A stretch of DNA of 64,000 nucleotides from Raineyella sp. W15-4 (lineage in GTDB: Bacteria; Actinomycetota; Actinomycetes; Propionibacteriales; Propionibacteriaceae): positions 992,001 through 1,056,000 of the forward strand of contig NZ_CP137079.1 of assembly GCF_033170155.1 (NCBI RefSeq), read 5' to 3'. Every line of letters starts with the position of its first letter. Within the stretch, counting starts at the first letter, position 1. Positions 42,926 to 51,310 of this stretch are shown in pieces. The notes under the pieces were generated by a model. The model searched no databases, had not been told where the DNA came from, and was given only the letters and a program-made list of their open reading frames with translations. Both the position numbers and the translations under genes were made by a program.

Positions 42926-45443
42926 ACCGGGCGGGGCGGGCGAGCCGCCCGGCCCACGCCTGCCCCAGGCACAGCCCCCCGTCGTTGGGCGGAACCACCC
43001 GATGGGTGAGCACGCGTAGCCCCCGTGCCCGCAGCAGACCCGTCAGGCGGCTGCTGAACAGGCGGTTCACCGCGACGCCGCCGGTCAGGCCCACCGACCG
43101 GGTGCCAGCTTCCGTCGCGGCGGCGCCGATCCGGTCGGCGAACACGTGGGCCAGACCCTGGTGGAAGCGCCAGGCCCGCTCCTCGACGGTGGCCCCGCGG
43201 TGGTCCAGCAGGTCCACGAACACGGCCCGCAGATCAGGCGGTTGTCCGGTCACGCTGGTCGCGCCGTGCGGGTGTTCGCCGGCCCAGCGCGCGGCGATGC
43301 GTTCCAGCATCATCGCGGCCTGCGCCTCGTAGGTCACCTCCAGACACAGCCCCAGCATCGCCGCCGCGGCGTCGAAGAGCCGTCCCGCCGAGCTGGTCTG
43401 CACCACGCCCCGGCCGGTGGCGAGCTGGGAGGCGACGAGTCGACGCTCGGCTTCTGGGGACCCGGTCGCGGCAGGAGTGCCGGAGATGTCGAGGTCCCAC
43501 GCGGCCGCTACGCCCTGGGCGATGCGCCACGGCTGCCGGATGGCGCGGTCGCCGCCGACCAGCGGGAAGTGCGGCACGTGCCAGGCTCTCCGCCACGACC
43601 AGGGCGACGGGTCTGCGGGGGAGCCGAGGACGAGGATCTCGCCACCCCAGATGGTGGGTGCGGGTGATTCGCCGGTGCTCGGCGGTCGGAAGGGGCCGGA
43701 GGAGAGACTGGTGTGGGGATCGGTGTCCGTCGCGCCGGACTGTGCGACGCCCGTCCCGGCAGATGGGTCGGTGGGACCCGGATGCCCCGCGTCGTCGCCG
43801 TACCCCGTGCCGTCCAGGGCGGCCACCACGACCGGTCCGTCGGCGATGCCGTGCTCGGCGAGCAGCGCGAGGGCGTGGGCGTGGTGGTGCTGGACGCGGA
43901 GCAGCTCCACCCCGGGACGGGCCTCGACATAGCGCTCGGCCCAGCCGGTGGTCGCGTAGCCGGGATGCAGGTCGCAGACCACCACCTCGGGTTCGCGCCG
44001 CTGCATCGTGGTCAGCTGCCGCACGGACGCCTCGAAGGCTCGCTGTGAGGCGAGCGAGCCCATGTCGCCGACGTGGGCAGAGACGAATGTCAGGTCCCCG
44101 GTGACCAGGGCGAAGGTGTTCTTCAACTCACCACCCACCGCCAGGACGACCGGCTCAGTGCCGCCGGGGCGGTCGGGTCGGCCGGAACGGGGATCGGTGG
44201 GGTGGGGGAGGACCAGCGGCAGCGGCGCGTTCCCGCGGGAACGCCGCAGCGGCACCGCGTCGGAATCGGCCAGGGCCAGCAACACCGAATCCTCGACCGG
44301 CACCGCGATGTCGCGATCGTGCAGCAGGAAGGCGTCGGCGATCCCGGAGAGCCGGTCCAAGGCATCGGCGTTGGTGTGGCACAACGGCTCCTCCGACAAA
44401 TTCCCGGAGGTCGCGACCAGGGCCAGGTCCCCGGCGCCATCGCTCGGGTCGAGCAGCAGGGTGTGCAGCGGGGCGTACGGCAGCATCAGGCCGACATCGT
44501 CGGAGTCCGGGGCGACCTCGCCGGCCAGGTCGTACGCCGCGGCCTTCGGGGCGATCAGGATGGGGTGGGCCGGGGAGGTCAGCAGCGCCACCTGCGGGGT
44601 GCTGAGCCGGGCCAGTCGTCCGGCCGCCCCCGGGTCGCGCACCATCACGGCGAACGGCTTGCCGCCGCGGCGTTTGCGCTCCCGCAGTCGTGCCACCGCT
44701 CCGGAGTTGCGGGCATCGCACATCAGGTGGAAGCCGCCCAGCCCCTTCACCGCCACGATCTGCCCGGCCAGCAGTCGCCGGCGGGCCTCGGTGATCACCG
44801 CGTCCTGTTCGGCCGGGGTTGCCGGTGCGGCGACCGGACGCTCTGCTGCGTCGTCCCCGGGCAGGGCGAGCCACAGGCGCGGCCCGCAGGCGTAGCAGCT
44901 GATCGGCTGGGCGTGGAAGCGGCGGTCGGCCGGGTCGGCATACTCCGCGGCGCAGTCCGGGCACATCGGGAACCGGCGCATCGTGGTCGCCGCCCGGTCG
45001 TACGGGAGATCCTCGATGATCGTCAGCCGCGGGCCGCAGTTGGTGCAGGTGGTGAACGCGTAGCGATGACGGCGGTTCGCCGGGTCGGCCATCTCGGCCA
45101 GGCAATCCGGGCAGGTGGCCACGTCCGGCGGGATGAGCGTACGGACCCCCGGCAGGTGCCGGCTCGGCACGATCCGGAACCCCTCCTCACCAGGCACCGG
45201 AGTGAGGTCACGCCGGGTGAGATCGATCACCCGCGCCAGCGGCGGCAAGGTGTCCAGCAGGTCGGTGAGGAAATCGTCCAGTACGCCGGGCGTGCCCTGG
45301 GCCTCCACGAACACCTGCAGGTCGTCGTTGCCGCACAGCCCGGTGACCCGGTGCCGAGCGGCCACCACGGCGACATGCGGCCGGAAGCCGACGCCCTGCA
45401 CCACCCCGCGCAGCAGGTACTCCCGACGGACCGTGGACATCAC
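42924..45443 (-). CDS. hypF: carbamoyltransferase HypF
   Basis: 839 residues. HypF turns carbamoyl phosphate into carbamoyl-AMP and loads HypE. Domains in order: acylphosphatase (GVVQGVGFRPHVAVVAA), twin zinc fingers (CPDCLAEM, CTNCGPR, CPDCAAEY, CYACGPRL), a YrdC-like domain (about 205-400) and a Kae1-like domain with HHHAHALALLAEHG (near 526). Between GTGYGDD and IWGGE, adjacent in ordinary HypF, lies a low-complexity insert of about 45 residues rich in Pro, Ser, Thr and Gly. It is convergent with the HEPN gene, away from the other hyp operons. Confidence 0.95.
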   Translation of the reverse strand: MMSTVRREYLLRGVVQGVGFRPHVAVVAARHRVTGLCGNDDLQVFVEAQGTPGVLDDFLTDLLDTLPPLARVIDLTRRDLTPVPGEEGFRIVPSRHLPGVRTLIPPDVATCPDCLAEMADPANRRHRYAFTTCTNCGPRLTIIEDLPYDRAATTMRRFPMCPDCAAEYADPADRRFHAQPISCYACGPRLWLALPGDDAAERPVAAPATPAEQDAVITEARRRLLAGQIVAVKGLGGFHLMCDARNSGAVARLRERKRRGGKPFAVMVRDPGAAGRLARLSTPQVALLTSPAHPILIAPKAAAYDLAGEVAPDSDDVGLMLPYAPLHTLLLDPSDGAGDLALVATSGNLSEEPLCHTNADALDRLSGIADAFLLHDRDIAVPVEDSVLLALADSDAVPLRRSRGNAPLPLVLPHPTDPRSGRPDRPGGTEPVVLAVGGELKNTFALVTGDLTFVSAHVGDMGSLASQRAFEASVRQLTTMQRREPEVVVCDLHPGYATTGWAERYVEARPGVELLRVQHHHAHALALLAEHGIADGPVVVAALDGTGYGDDAGHPGPTDPSAGTGVAQSGATDTDPHTSLSSGPFRPPSTGESPAPTIWGGEILVLGSPADPSPWSWRRAWHVPHFPLVGGDRAIRQPWRIAQGVAAAWDLDISGTPAATGSPEAERRLVASQLATGRGVVQTSSAGRLFDAAAAMLGLCLEVTYEAQAAMMLERIAARWAGEHPHGATSVTGQPPDLRAVFVDLLDHRGATVEERAWRFHQGLAHVFADRIGAAATEAGTRSVGLTGGVAVNRLFSSRLTGLLRARGLRVLTHRVVPPNDGGLCLGQAWAGRLARPAR

Positions 45444-45478
45444 CCCTCCCTGCCCCCTCGGGTGCAGACGCTACCGCT

Positions 45479-45520
45479 CGTACGCATCCGCGTCCGCCCG
45501 CCCGGTCGCGGATGCGTACG
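45479..45520. repeat. perfect 14-bp inverted repeat between a DUF1648 gene and hypF
   Basis: CGTACGCATCCGCG (45479-45492) and CGCGGATGCGTACG (45507-45520) are exact reverse complements around a 14-base loop. It could terminate the upstream minus-strand DUF1648 transcript or act as an operator 36 bases in front of hypF. Each arm carries a CGTACG. Confidence 0.85.
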
Positions 45521-45583
45521 CCGTGACGCGTTTGGTCCGGGCTTCCCAGGGAAGAGGCACCGGGCGTCCTCGGAGGACGTCGC

Positions 45584-46627
45584 CTACGCGGGGGTGCGGG
45601 AACGCTCGGCCAAGGCGTTGAGCAGGGCTGCGGCGGTGGCGGCGTCGTCCACGGTGACGACGAACGTCCGGCCGGCACTGCGGTGGATCACCAGGGCCGT
45701 CCCGGTGCGGACTATCACGCCGACCGTTCCCAGGCCTCCGACGGTTTCCCCGGCGCCGATCCGGGAACCCCAGCCGATCCGGAAGCCCCAGCCGCCGAAG
45801 TCACCGAGCGGGTCGACGGTGTCGGCCTCGGCCCATTCGACCTCGACCATCGGCACCCGAACACGTACGATCGATGCCCACGACCGGGCTGTCAGCCCGG
45901 CGGCGTCGACGCGGACCGTCCACCGTGCGGTCACCACCAGTAGGACGGCCACGAGTACGAGTGGGCCGGCCACCGCCCAGGTGATCGGCGCCGAGGGCGG
46001 AGCGACCAGAGTGATCACGACCGCGATGGCGGTGATCGCACCGCCGACGGCGCCGACCAGCGGCAGGTGCGGCATGGCGACTGTCCCGGTCCATCCGGTG
46101 CGGCCCCGCTCCGCTCCGGACAGCCGCGCAGCCTCGGTCGGGACGGTCGTCTCGGCCGCGACGATCGGGTCGCCGGGCATCACGGCGGCAACGGCCACGG
46201 CGAGTAGGAAGGCAGCGGCCAGGGCGGCGGCGATCCACGGGCCGATCGGGTCCGCCATCGCGGCGTCGGCCAGTCCGCGCTGACCGGCGAGAACAGCCGC
46301 GGTGAGCACGCACAGGAACGTGCTGAGCCCTGTGGCCATGCCCGCCGCGAGCCGTCGGGTCACTGCGGAGGTGCCGCCGAAGAAGCCGAGTGCCCAGCAC
46401 CCCAGCGCGAACACAGGCACCATGATCGCGGGTATCAGGAGCAGCCCGCCAAGGGTGCCGAAGCCGTCGGGAGCGCGGCCGAGGCCCCAGTGGACGGCGA
46501 TCGGCTGTGGTAACTCGCTGCGGACCGACCACGCCCACAACAAGCAGGCGAACAGGAGTAACAGCGGCACGCCGAGAGTGAGTGCGGTCGTCGCGGCTCG
46601 GCGGGGTACGGTGCGGGCCGTGACCAT
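45584..46627 (-). CDS. DUF1648 membrane protein
   Basis: 347 residues. The N-terminal region holds the DUF1648 signature LPQPIAVHWGLGRAPDGFGT (near residue 38), between two membrane helices. Further hydrophobic segments follow at about 60-80, 95-115, 125-150, 185-210 and 218-240. The C-terminal 100 residues form a soluble beta-rich domain (WTVRVDAAGLTARS onward). DUF1648 proteins are uncharacterised; some are linked to SdpI-like immunity. It lies between hypF and the hypA operon but points away from hypA, so a hydrogenase role is not implied. Confidence 0.82.
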   Translation of the reverse strand: MVTARTVPRRAATTALTLGVPLLLLFACLLWAWSVRSELPQPIAVHWGLGRAPDGFGTLGGLLLIPAIMVPVFALGCWALGFFGGTSAVTRRLAAGMATGLSTFLCVLTAAVLAGQRGLADAAMADPIGPWIAAALAAAFLLAVAVAAVMPGDPIVAAETTVPTEAARLSGAERGRTGWTGTVAMPHLPLVGAVGGAITAIAVVITLVAPPSAPITWAVAGPLVLVAVLLVVTARWTVRVDAAGLTARSWASIVRVRVPMVEVEWAEADTVDPLGDFGGWGFRIGWGSRIGAGETVGGLGTVGVIVRTGTALVIHRSAGRTFVVTVDDAATAAALLNALAERSRTPA

Positions 46628-46708
46628 GGTCCCTCCGGTGTCTGGGGCCTGTCCGCGATGGGCGGGCCCGACGGTTCTCAGCCTATCGCCGGTGGGACAC
46701 TGGTCGGC

Positions 46709-47182
46709 ATGCACGAGGTGTCCCTGTGCCGCCAGCTGGCGGCGGCCGTCACCCGGGCCACCGGCGACCGTGAGGTCGAGGCCGTCTACGTCGACGTCGG
46801 TCAGCTGCGCCAGGTGGTGCCCGAGGCGATGCAGTTCGCCTGGACCTTCGTGGTGAAGGAGACCTCGTTGGCGCGGGCCCGGCTGGAGCTGCGGCAGCTG
46901 CCGGCGATCCTCGTCTGCCGCGATTGCGGCACGAATGCCCGACTCGGCCCCGAGCTGGGCTTCTACTGCCGGGCCTGCGGCTCGACCGACACCGAACTGA
47001 CCAGCGGGGAACAGTTCGTCCTCACTGCGGTCGACGTACGTACCCCGCTCGATGGAGATACGTCGACGGGCCTGCGAACCCCGGCCGAGGTACGTACCAC
47101 GACCCCGACCGACGACCCCGCCGGTCGGTGCGAGACTGACCCGGGGAAAGGAGATCGCGATGGGGCGCTTCCATCGGCATGA
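46709..47182 (+). CDS. hypA: hydrogenase nickel chaperone HypA with C-terminal extension
   Basis: 157 residues. HypA delivers nickel with HypB. The N-terminal Met-His-Glu that binds nickel is present (MHEVSLCRQLAAAV), as are both zinc CxxC pairs (VCRDCG near 70 and YCRACGS near 88). The family normally ends at about residue 113; here about 45 extra residues follow, Thr/Pro/Asp-rich and overlapping the hypB start by 23 bases. The extension DNA contains GTACGTACC twice. Whether the tail is functional or an accident of a lost stop codon is unclear. Confidence 0.92.
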   Translation: MHEVSLCRQLAAAVTRATGDREVEAVYVDVGQLRQVVPEAMQFAWTFVVKETSLARARLELRQLPAILVCRDCGTNARLGPELGFYCRACGSTDTELTSGEQFVLTAVDVRTPLDGDTSTGLRTPAEVRTTTPTDDPAGRCETDPGKGDRDGALPSA

Positions 47183-48092
47183 CGACGGCACGGTCCACGT
47201 GCACGAGCACGACGAGGAGGGACACCTCCACGTGCACGAGCACGACGAGGAGGGACACCTCCACGTCCACGAGCACGACGAGGAGGGACACCTCCACGTC
47301 CACGAGCACGACGGCGAGGGACACACCCACGGCGACGGTCTGCCGCACACCGGCTCGGCGGACCTGGACCAGCTGATCGGGGACCACTCCGGTTACGGCA
47401 CCGGCCGGGAACGGATCGAGATCCTCGAGGACATCTACGCCGAGAACGACCGGCTGGCTGCCGCGAACCGTACGGCCCTCGACGCCGCCGGGGTCCGGGC
47501 GGTGAACCTGATGAGCTCCCCGGGCGCCGGCAAGACCACCCTGCTGGCCCGGACCCTGGCCACCCTGCAGGGCACACTGCGGGTCGGCGTGATCGAGGGG
47601 GACATCGAGACGCCGCTGGACGCCGAACGGCTCGGCGGCTACGGCGCCCGCATCTCGCTGCTCAACACCGGGGACGGGTTCGGCGGCGAGTGCCACCTGG
47701 ACGCCCCGATGGTGGCGACAGCGCTACGTGGCCTCGACCTGGCCGCCCTCGACCTGGTGATCATCGAGAACGTCGGCAACCTGGTCTGCCCGGCCGAGTT
47801 CGATGTCGGCGAGCACCGCAAGGCGATGGTGTTTTCCATCACAGAGGGTGAGGACAAGCCCCTCAAGTACCCGGTGATGTTCCGTACGGTCGAGGTAGTG
47901 GTGCTCAACAAGATGGACCTGGCCCCCTATCTCGACTTCGACAAGGACCTTTTCCTGCGCAACCTGCGCGCGGTGAACCCCACCGCGACCGTCATCGAGA
48001 CCTCGGCGCGCACCGGCGAAGGGGTCGACGCGTGGATCGACTGGGTGACCCAGGGGTGCCGCCGTTCCGCTGGAGTGAACGGTCCTCGGTGA
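47160..48092 (+). CDS. hypB: hydrogenase nickel GTPase HypB with histidine-rich repeats
   Basis: 310 residues. A His-rich region covers about residues 5-58, built on an 11-residue unit with EHDEEGHLHVH; it can bind many nickel ions. The GTPase core has the P-loop SSPGAGKTTLLART near 119, EGDIETPLDAERL near 150, and the nickel/zinc site with GECHLDAPM near 177; NKMD follows near 250. The N-terminal CxxCGC motif of the E. coli protein is missing, as in other poly-His HypBs. A GGGGAAAGGAG site precedes the ATG inside the hypA 3' end. Confidence 0.95.
   Translation: MGRFHRHDDGTVHVHEHDEEGHLHVHEHDEEGHLHVHEHDEEGHLHVHEHDGEGHTHGDGLPHTGSADLDQLIGDHSGYGTGRERIEILEDIYAENDRLAAANRTALDAAGVRAVNLMSSPGAGKTTLLARTLATLQGTLRVGVIEGDIETPLDAERLGGYGARISLLNTGDGFGGECHLDAPMVATALRGLDLAALDLVIIENVGNLVCPAEFDVGEHRKAMVFSITEGEDKPLKYPVMFRTVEVVVLNKMDLAPYLDFDKDLFLRNLRAVNPTATVIETSARTGEGVDAWIDWVTQGCRRSAGVNGPR
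47196..47327 (+). repeat. four tandem 33-base repeats encoding the HypB histidine-rich region
   Basis: Copies start at 47196, 47229, 47262 and 47295, each beginning CACGTSCACGAGCACGACG; the last differs in its second half. Copy number could change by slippage and thereby alter nickel storage capacity. Confidence 0.9.
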
Positions 48093-48221
48093 TCGACCAC
48101 TACAGGTGACGTAGACGGATAGCCTGTCGGGGAATGAATGCAGACTCGCCGCGTTCAGCCGCGTGACGCAGCCTGCTGCCGAGCGACGCGCGCTCCCAGC
48201 GCGGGAGGGGATGGCAGTGGC

Positions 48222-49568
48222 ATGACGTACCAACCGGAGGGCTGGCAGGAACCGACACTCGCCGCGAACCTCGCGCGGGCAGGGGTGAAACGCCGCGACT
48301 TCCTGGCCTTCTGCGGCAGCCTGGCCGCCGTCTTCGCGATGGGAGGGGTGGCGACCGCGGGCGCGCCGCCGGCCACCGCCGACGAGATCGCCGACAAGCT
48401 GGGCGCGGTGACCAAGCCCAACGTGGTGTGGCTGCAGCTGCAGGAGTGCACCGGCTGCATGGAGAGCACGCTGCGGTCCGGCGGCACCACCGTCGAGGAG
48501 CTGGTCCTCAGCCTGCTGTCGGTCAACTACAACGAGCTGGTGATGGCCGCCGCCGGCGACGCGGCCAACAAGGCCCTCGATGACACCAACGCCAAGGACC
48601 ACCTGCTGGTGGTCAACGGGTCGGTGCCGGTCAAGGAGAACGGCGCCTACTGCGTCATCGGCGGCAAGTCCGCCGAGCAGGTGCTCCGCGAGTCCGCCGA
48701 ACACGCCACCGCGATCCTGGCGGTCGGTGCCTGCGCGGTGTGGGGGTCGGTGCAGGCGTCGAAGCCGAACCCGACCGGCGCCGTCGGCGTCGACCAGATC
48801 ATCAAGGACAAGCCGGTCATCAACGTCTCCGGCTGCCCGCCGATCGGCGAGGTGATCACCGCCACCGTCGCGTACGTCCTCAGCCACGACGGTGCCCTGC
48901 CGAAGACCGATGCCGAGGGACGCCCGCTCTTCGCGTACGACCAGCGGATCCACGACTCCTGCCCGCGCCGCCCGCACTTCGACGCCGGCCAGTACGTCCG
49001 GACCTTCGACGACAACGGCGCCCGGTCCGGGTGGTGCCTCTACCAGGTGGGCTGCAAGGGCCCGAGCACCTTCAGTCCGTGCCCGATCTTCCAGTGGAAC
49101 CTGCACACCAGCTGGCCGATCGGTGCCGGACATCCGTGCATCGGCTGCACCGAGAAGGAGTTCTTCGACCGGTTCACCCCGTTCTACCAGGTGCTGCCGG
49201 ACGTCACCGGCATCGGCATCGAGTCGACGGCCGAGAAGGTCGGCTGGGGCCTGGTCGGGGCCACCGTCGCCGGCGTCGGCCTGCACGCCGGCCTGACCGC
49301 GGCCCGCCAGGCCGCCTCCCGCCGTTCGGCCGCGGCGGCCGGGCCGCTGCAGGCGTTCGGCGACAGTGAGCGGGAGTGGCGGCCCGAGCCGACCTCTACG
49401 GACAGTGGCTCCGCGTCGGCCAGCACCGCATCGGGGATGCCGTCGGCCACCACCGCGCCGGAGGCGCCGTCGGAGGGCACGGCCCCACAGACCCGGACCG
49501 ACAGCACCCCACCGGGGACGCCACCGGACGCGACGACACCCGGTGACGAGGCAGGAAAGGCGGAGTAG
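48222..49568 (+). CDS. [NiFe]-hydrogenase small subunit, Tat-exported and membrane-anchored
   Basis: 448 residues. A twin-arginine signal (KRRDFLAFCGSLAAVFAMGG, near 23-42) marks export with the large subunit. Cluster ligands are visible: CTGC (Cys76, Cys79), GACAVWG near 168, GCPPIGEV near 207, DSCPRRPHFDAGQYV near 245, and CLYQVGCKGP, PCPIFQWN and HPCIGCTEKEF further on. A C-terminal membrane helix (about 345-365) fits a group 1 uptake enzyme. The last 75 residues are an unusual Ser/Thr/Pro/Ala-rich tail. The large subunit starts two bases after the stop. Confidence 0.95.
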   Translation: MTYQPEGWQEPTLAANLARAGVKRRDFLAFCGSLAAVFAMGGVATAGAPPATADEIADKLGAVTKPNVVWLQLQECTGCMESTLRSGGTTVEELVLSLLSVNYNELVMAAAGDAANKALDDTNAKDHLLVVNGSVPVKENGAYCVIGGKSAEQVLRESAEHATAILAVGACAVWGSVQASKPNPTGAVGVDQIIKDKPVINVSGCPPIGEVITATVAYVLSHDGALPKTDAEGRPLFAYDQRIHDSCPRRPHFDAGQYVRTFDDNGARSGWCLYQVGCKGPSTFSPCPIFQWNLHTSWPIGAGHPCIGCTEKEFFDRFTPFYQVLPDVTGIGIESTAEKVGWGLVGATVAGVGLHAGLTAARQAASRRSAAAAGPLQAFGDSEREWRPEPTSTDSGSASASTASGMPSATTAPEAPSEGTAPQTRTDSTPPGTPPDATTPGDEAGKAE

Positions 49569-49570
49569 CG

Positions 49571-51310
49571 ATGGCCCAGCGAGTCGTGATCGACCCCCTC
49601 ACCCGGATCGAGGGGCACCTGCGGATCGAACTGGAGACCGGGGACAAGAAGATCGGCAAGGCCTGGAGCGAGACCACCCAGTTCCGCGGCATCGAGACCA
49701 TCGTCGCCGGCCGCGACCCGCGTGACGCCTGGGCCTTTACCCAGCGGATCTGCGGGGTGTGCACCTCGGTGCACGCCGTCGCCTCGATCGTCGCGGTGGA
49801 GAACGCGATCGGCTCGAACCCGCCGCAGCAGGCCCGGCTGATCCGCGACATGGTGCTGGCCTCGCAGAACATCCAGGACCACGTCATCCACTTCTACCAC
49901 CTGCACGCCCTCGACTGGGTCAACGTCCCCTCCGCCGCGACCGCCGACCCGCAGAAGGCGGTCGACTTCGCCAAGGCGATCGGCTCCACCTGGAAGGGCA
50001 ACACGCTGGCCCGGATGACCGAGGTGCGCGACACCGTCAAGGGGATCCTCGCCTCCGGCCAGCTGAGCATCTTCACCGGCGGCTACTGGGACCACCCCGA
50101 CTACCGGCTGCCTCCCGAGGCGAACCTGATGGCGGTGGCGCACTACCTGGACGCCCTCCAGTTCCAGCGCTCGATGATCCGCATCGGCACGGTCTTCGGC
50201 GGCAAGAACCCGCACCCGAACTTCCTTGTCGGCGGCATGGCGTGCACCATCGACCCGAACCACTCGGAATCGATCAACCAGGTGCAGCTGGACCAGATCG
50301 AGCAGTGGATCGCCGAGTCCACCGAGTTCGTCTCGACCTGCTACGTCCCCGACGCGGTCGCCATCATGGGCGTCTACAAGGACTACTTCGGCATCGGCGC
50401 CGCCCAGCCCAACTTCCTCGCCGTCGGCCTCGCCGGTGCCACCTACGCGGGCGATCCCGCCTCCTCGCGCCTCACCTCGGCGTTCACCGAGGTCAAGCCG
50501 GGGGCGATCTACGACGGTGATCTCGGCACCGTCCACCCGTTCGACCCGACGAAGATCGCCGAGTGGGTGAGCTCGGCCTGGTACACCTACCAGGACGGCG
50601 ACGTCGGCCTGACCCCGGACAAGGGCGAGACGACGCCGCACTACACCGGCCCCAAGCCGCCGTACGAGTGGGTCGCCGACAACCCGGAGTACACCTGGAG
50701 CAAGGCGCCGCGCTACGACGGCAGGGTGGTCCAGGTCGGACCGGTGGCGCGGGTACTGCTGGCGTACGCCCAGGGCCACCCGGCCACGAAGACGCTCGTC
50801 GACGGCGCCTGCCGGAAGCTGGGGATCAGCGTCGGCCAGCTCAACTCGACGGCCGGCCGGACCCTGGCCCGCGCCCTGGAGTGCTCGCTCATCGCAGACA
50901 TCCTGTCGCAGACCACCTTCCCGACCTTCGTGAAGAACCTCAAGGGCGGCGACCTCGCCGTCTTCGACGCCTCCCGGTGGGAGCCGCTGTCCTGGCCGGG
51001 GCGGTCCTCCGGCTTCTCGCTGATCGAGGTGCCGCGCGGGTTCCTCAGCCACTGGGTGACCATCGAGCAGGGCAAGGTGGCCCGCTACCAGGCGGTGGTG
51101 CCCACCACCTGGCTGGCCGGCGGCCGGGACGCCGACGGCCACCAGGGACCGTACGAGGAATCGCTGGCCGGCAACGGCAGACACCCGCTGGTTGACCCGT
51201 CCCAGCCACTGGAGCCGCTGCGCACCATCCACTCCTTCGACCCGTGCATGTCCTGCGCGGTGCACGTGCTGGACCCGGCCGGATCCGAACTGCAGGTCGT
51301 GGCGTCATGA
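49571..51310 (+). CDS. [NiFe]-hydrogenase large subunit
   Basis: 579 residues. It holds the NiFe site: the N-terminal motif RICGVCTSVHA gives Cys61 and Cys64, and the C-terminal DPCMSCAVH gives Cys559 and Cys562. A 14-residue tail after His565 is what the maturation protease encoded downstream should remove. LTRIEGHLRIE near residue 12 is the family start. With the small subunit and cytochrome b it should oxidise H2 at the outer membrane face and pass electrons to quinone. Its stop overlaps the cytochrome b start (ATGA). Confidence 0.97.
   Translation: MAQRVVIDPLTRIEGHLRIELETGDKKIGKAWSETTQFRGIETIVAGRDPRDAWAFTQRICGVCTSVHAVASIVAVENAIGSNPPQQARLIRDMVLASQNIQDHVIHFYHLHALDWVNVPSAATADPQKAVDFAKAIGSTWKGNTLARMTEVRDTVKGILASGQLSIFTGGYWDHPDYRLPPEANLMAVAHYLDALQFQRSMIRIGTVFGGKNPHPNFLVGGMACTIDPNHSESINQVQLDQIEQWIAESTEFVSTCYVPDAVAIMGVYKDYFGIGAAQPNFLAVGLAGATYAGDPASSRLTSAFTEVKPGAIYDGDLGTVHPFDPTKIAEWVSSAWYTYQDGDVGLTPDKGETTPHYTGPKPPYEWVADNPEYTWSKAPRYDGRVVQVGPVARVLLAYAQGHPATKTLVDGACRKLGISVGQLNSTAGRTLARALECSLIADILSQTTFPTFVKNLKGGDLAVFDASRWEPLSWPGRSSGFSLIEVPRGFLSHWVTIEQGKVARYQAVVPTTWLAGGRDADGHQGPYEESLAGNGRHPLVDPSQPLEPLRTIHSFDPCMSCAVHVLDPAGSELQVVAS

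Noticed and set aside
47196-47327. CRISPR-like tandem repeats
   Set aside because: The repeats abut without spacers, are 33 bases in frame and encode the HypB histidine-rich region.
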